Shown: piece by piece, positions 6,020 to 6,482 of the stretch
Layout: every line of letters begins with the position of its first letter
Numbering within the stretch: position 1 is the stretch's first letter
From: Akkermansia muciniphila
Lineage (GTDB): Bacteria; Verrucomicrobiota; Verrucomicrobiia; Verrucomicrobiales; V1-33
NCBI GenBank assembly: GCA_943331195.2
Contig: CALQKQ020000220.1
Coordinates: forward strand, 1-6,482
Direction of reading: 5' to 3'
Length of the DNA: 6,482 bases
Made by a program: the position numbers and the translations under genes
Notes under the pieces: generated by a model
Databases searched by the model: none
Told to the model about the DNA's origin: nothing
What the model saw: only the letters and a program-made list of their open reading frames with translations

Positions 6020-6482
6020 CTACCCTGAAGCCAGGGCCCGCACCGTTTCCAAGTGGAGCCGCGCGATCCCCTCCAGGCTCAGCCCGCCCCACTGATAGCC
6101 CCCCGCCAACGCAAAAAGCAGCGGGATGCCCCGCGACCGGGCCCAGTCGACCACCCAGCGCTCCCGCTCGCAAATATGCTCGGTCCCAATCCCCCGCAGC
6201 CCTCCCGCCGCTTCATGGACGTCCATGCCCGCATTGTAAATCAATAAGCCAACCCCCTCCAACGCCTCCGTGGACCGCCGCACCGCTTCCAAATAGCGCG
6301 CCGCATCCCCGACCAGTTCCACAAAGTGAGGCTCCCCAGGACCCGGCCGCCAGCGGTCGTATTGCCGCACGCTGACATCCGCTAGGCGCACCCCTGGGTG
6401 ACGCCGCAAGATCTGGGCGGTCCCCCCGCCAAAATGGGCGTCGAGATCGAGAATCCCCACCGTCCCCACCTCCTCAAGCGCC
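6020..6482 (-). CDS. Histone deacetylase-like amidohydrolase, partial (N-terminus beyond window)
   Basis: This is the C-terminal half (154 visible codons) of a zinc-dependent deacetylase of the HDAC/AcuC/acetylpolyamine amidohydrolase superfamily, which hydrolyses N-acyl amides. The frame is open through the window edge (ALEEVGTVGILDLDAH), so the GTG at 6469 is not a real start. Zinc ligands are visible: the second D and the H of DLDAH (about 6442-6434) and the D of YNAGMDVHE (codon at 6223-6221). The catalytic tyrosine is in LAGGYQ (codon at 6097-6095). The usual 'HHGNG' after the ligand is HFGGG here. The His-His pair that activates water should lie upstream, outside the window. Full-length relatives have about 300-350 residues. 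The stop is 108 bases before the chosen thioesterase ATG, or 6 bases before the GTG of its extended frame. The substrate could be a protein, polyamine or small metabolite; a histone substrate is not implied. Confidence 0.85.
   Translation of the reverse strand, partial: ALEEVGTVGILDLDAHFGGGTAQILRRHPGVRLADVSVRQYDRWRPGPGEPHFVELVGDAARYLEAVRRSTEALEGVGLLIYNAGMDVHEAAGGLRGIGTEHICERERWVVDWARSRGIPLLFALAGGYQWGGLSLEGIARLHLETVRALASG

Noticed and set aside
5685..6173. 162-codon open frame on the minus strand, out of frame with both the HDAC and thioesterase genes
   Set aside because: It is Gly-rich without family resemblance and spans two genes that have clear motifs in other frames. I considered a frameshifted fusion, but both genes are intact in their own frames.

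Overview
The window is a GC-rich, tightly packed bacterial chromosomal segment with seven protein-coding genes. They form two convergent groups that meet at about 2749-2797. No rRNA, tRNA, CRISPR, transposase or phage signal was found. Several proteins read like members of families common in Planctomycetota and Verrucomicrobiota: the DGFE-type MFS carrier, the long mandelate-racemase-like enzyme, the FSFGPFLGFW-type phenylacetate-CoA-ligase-like protein and the ETDLAGIAHFSNFF thioesterase. Most starts also lack a Shine-Dalgarno (SD) sequence, which fits those phyla. The assignment is an impression from protein style, not a proof.

Plus strand, 83-2748: an MFS carrier of the sugar-acid/organic-acid type is followed 14 bases later by a 464-residue enolase-superfamily enzyme that keeps all the muconate-lactonizing-type active-site residues. 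Together they look like an uptake-plus-racemase/dehydratase pair for an organic or sugar acid. The substrate cannot be read from the sequence.

Minus strand, 6482 down to 2798: five genes run in the order histone-deacetylase-like amidohydrolase (N-terminus outside the window), hotdog-fold acyl-CoA thioesterase, small EamA-like membrane protein, PaaK-like acyl/aryl-CoA ligase, and LolD/MacB-type ABC ATPase. The last three are very close together and the final pair overlaps by 4 bases, so they probably share a transcript. Three members act on acyl bonds (amide hydrolysis, thioester hydrolysis, thioester formation) and two are membrane-transport proteins. One reading is activation or editing of an acyl or aryl acid linked to export or envelope placement. 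This is inference, and the ABC ATPase has no permease gene in view.

Non-coding DNA is scarce. Bases 1-82 are an edge region with an ambiguous neighbouring gene. Bases 2749-2797 hold an imperfect inverted repeat that may serve as a bidirectional terminator. The 108 bases before the thioesterase ATG hold the only strong AGGAGG in the window, next to a small hairpin, and no good in-frame start codon follows it. Codon third positions are C-rich in plus-strand genes and G-rich in minus-strand genes, so the plus strand is C-rich throughout, as expected from replication-strand skew.
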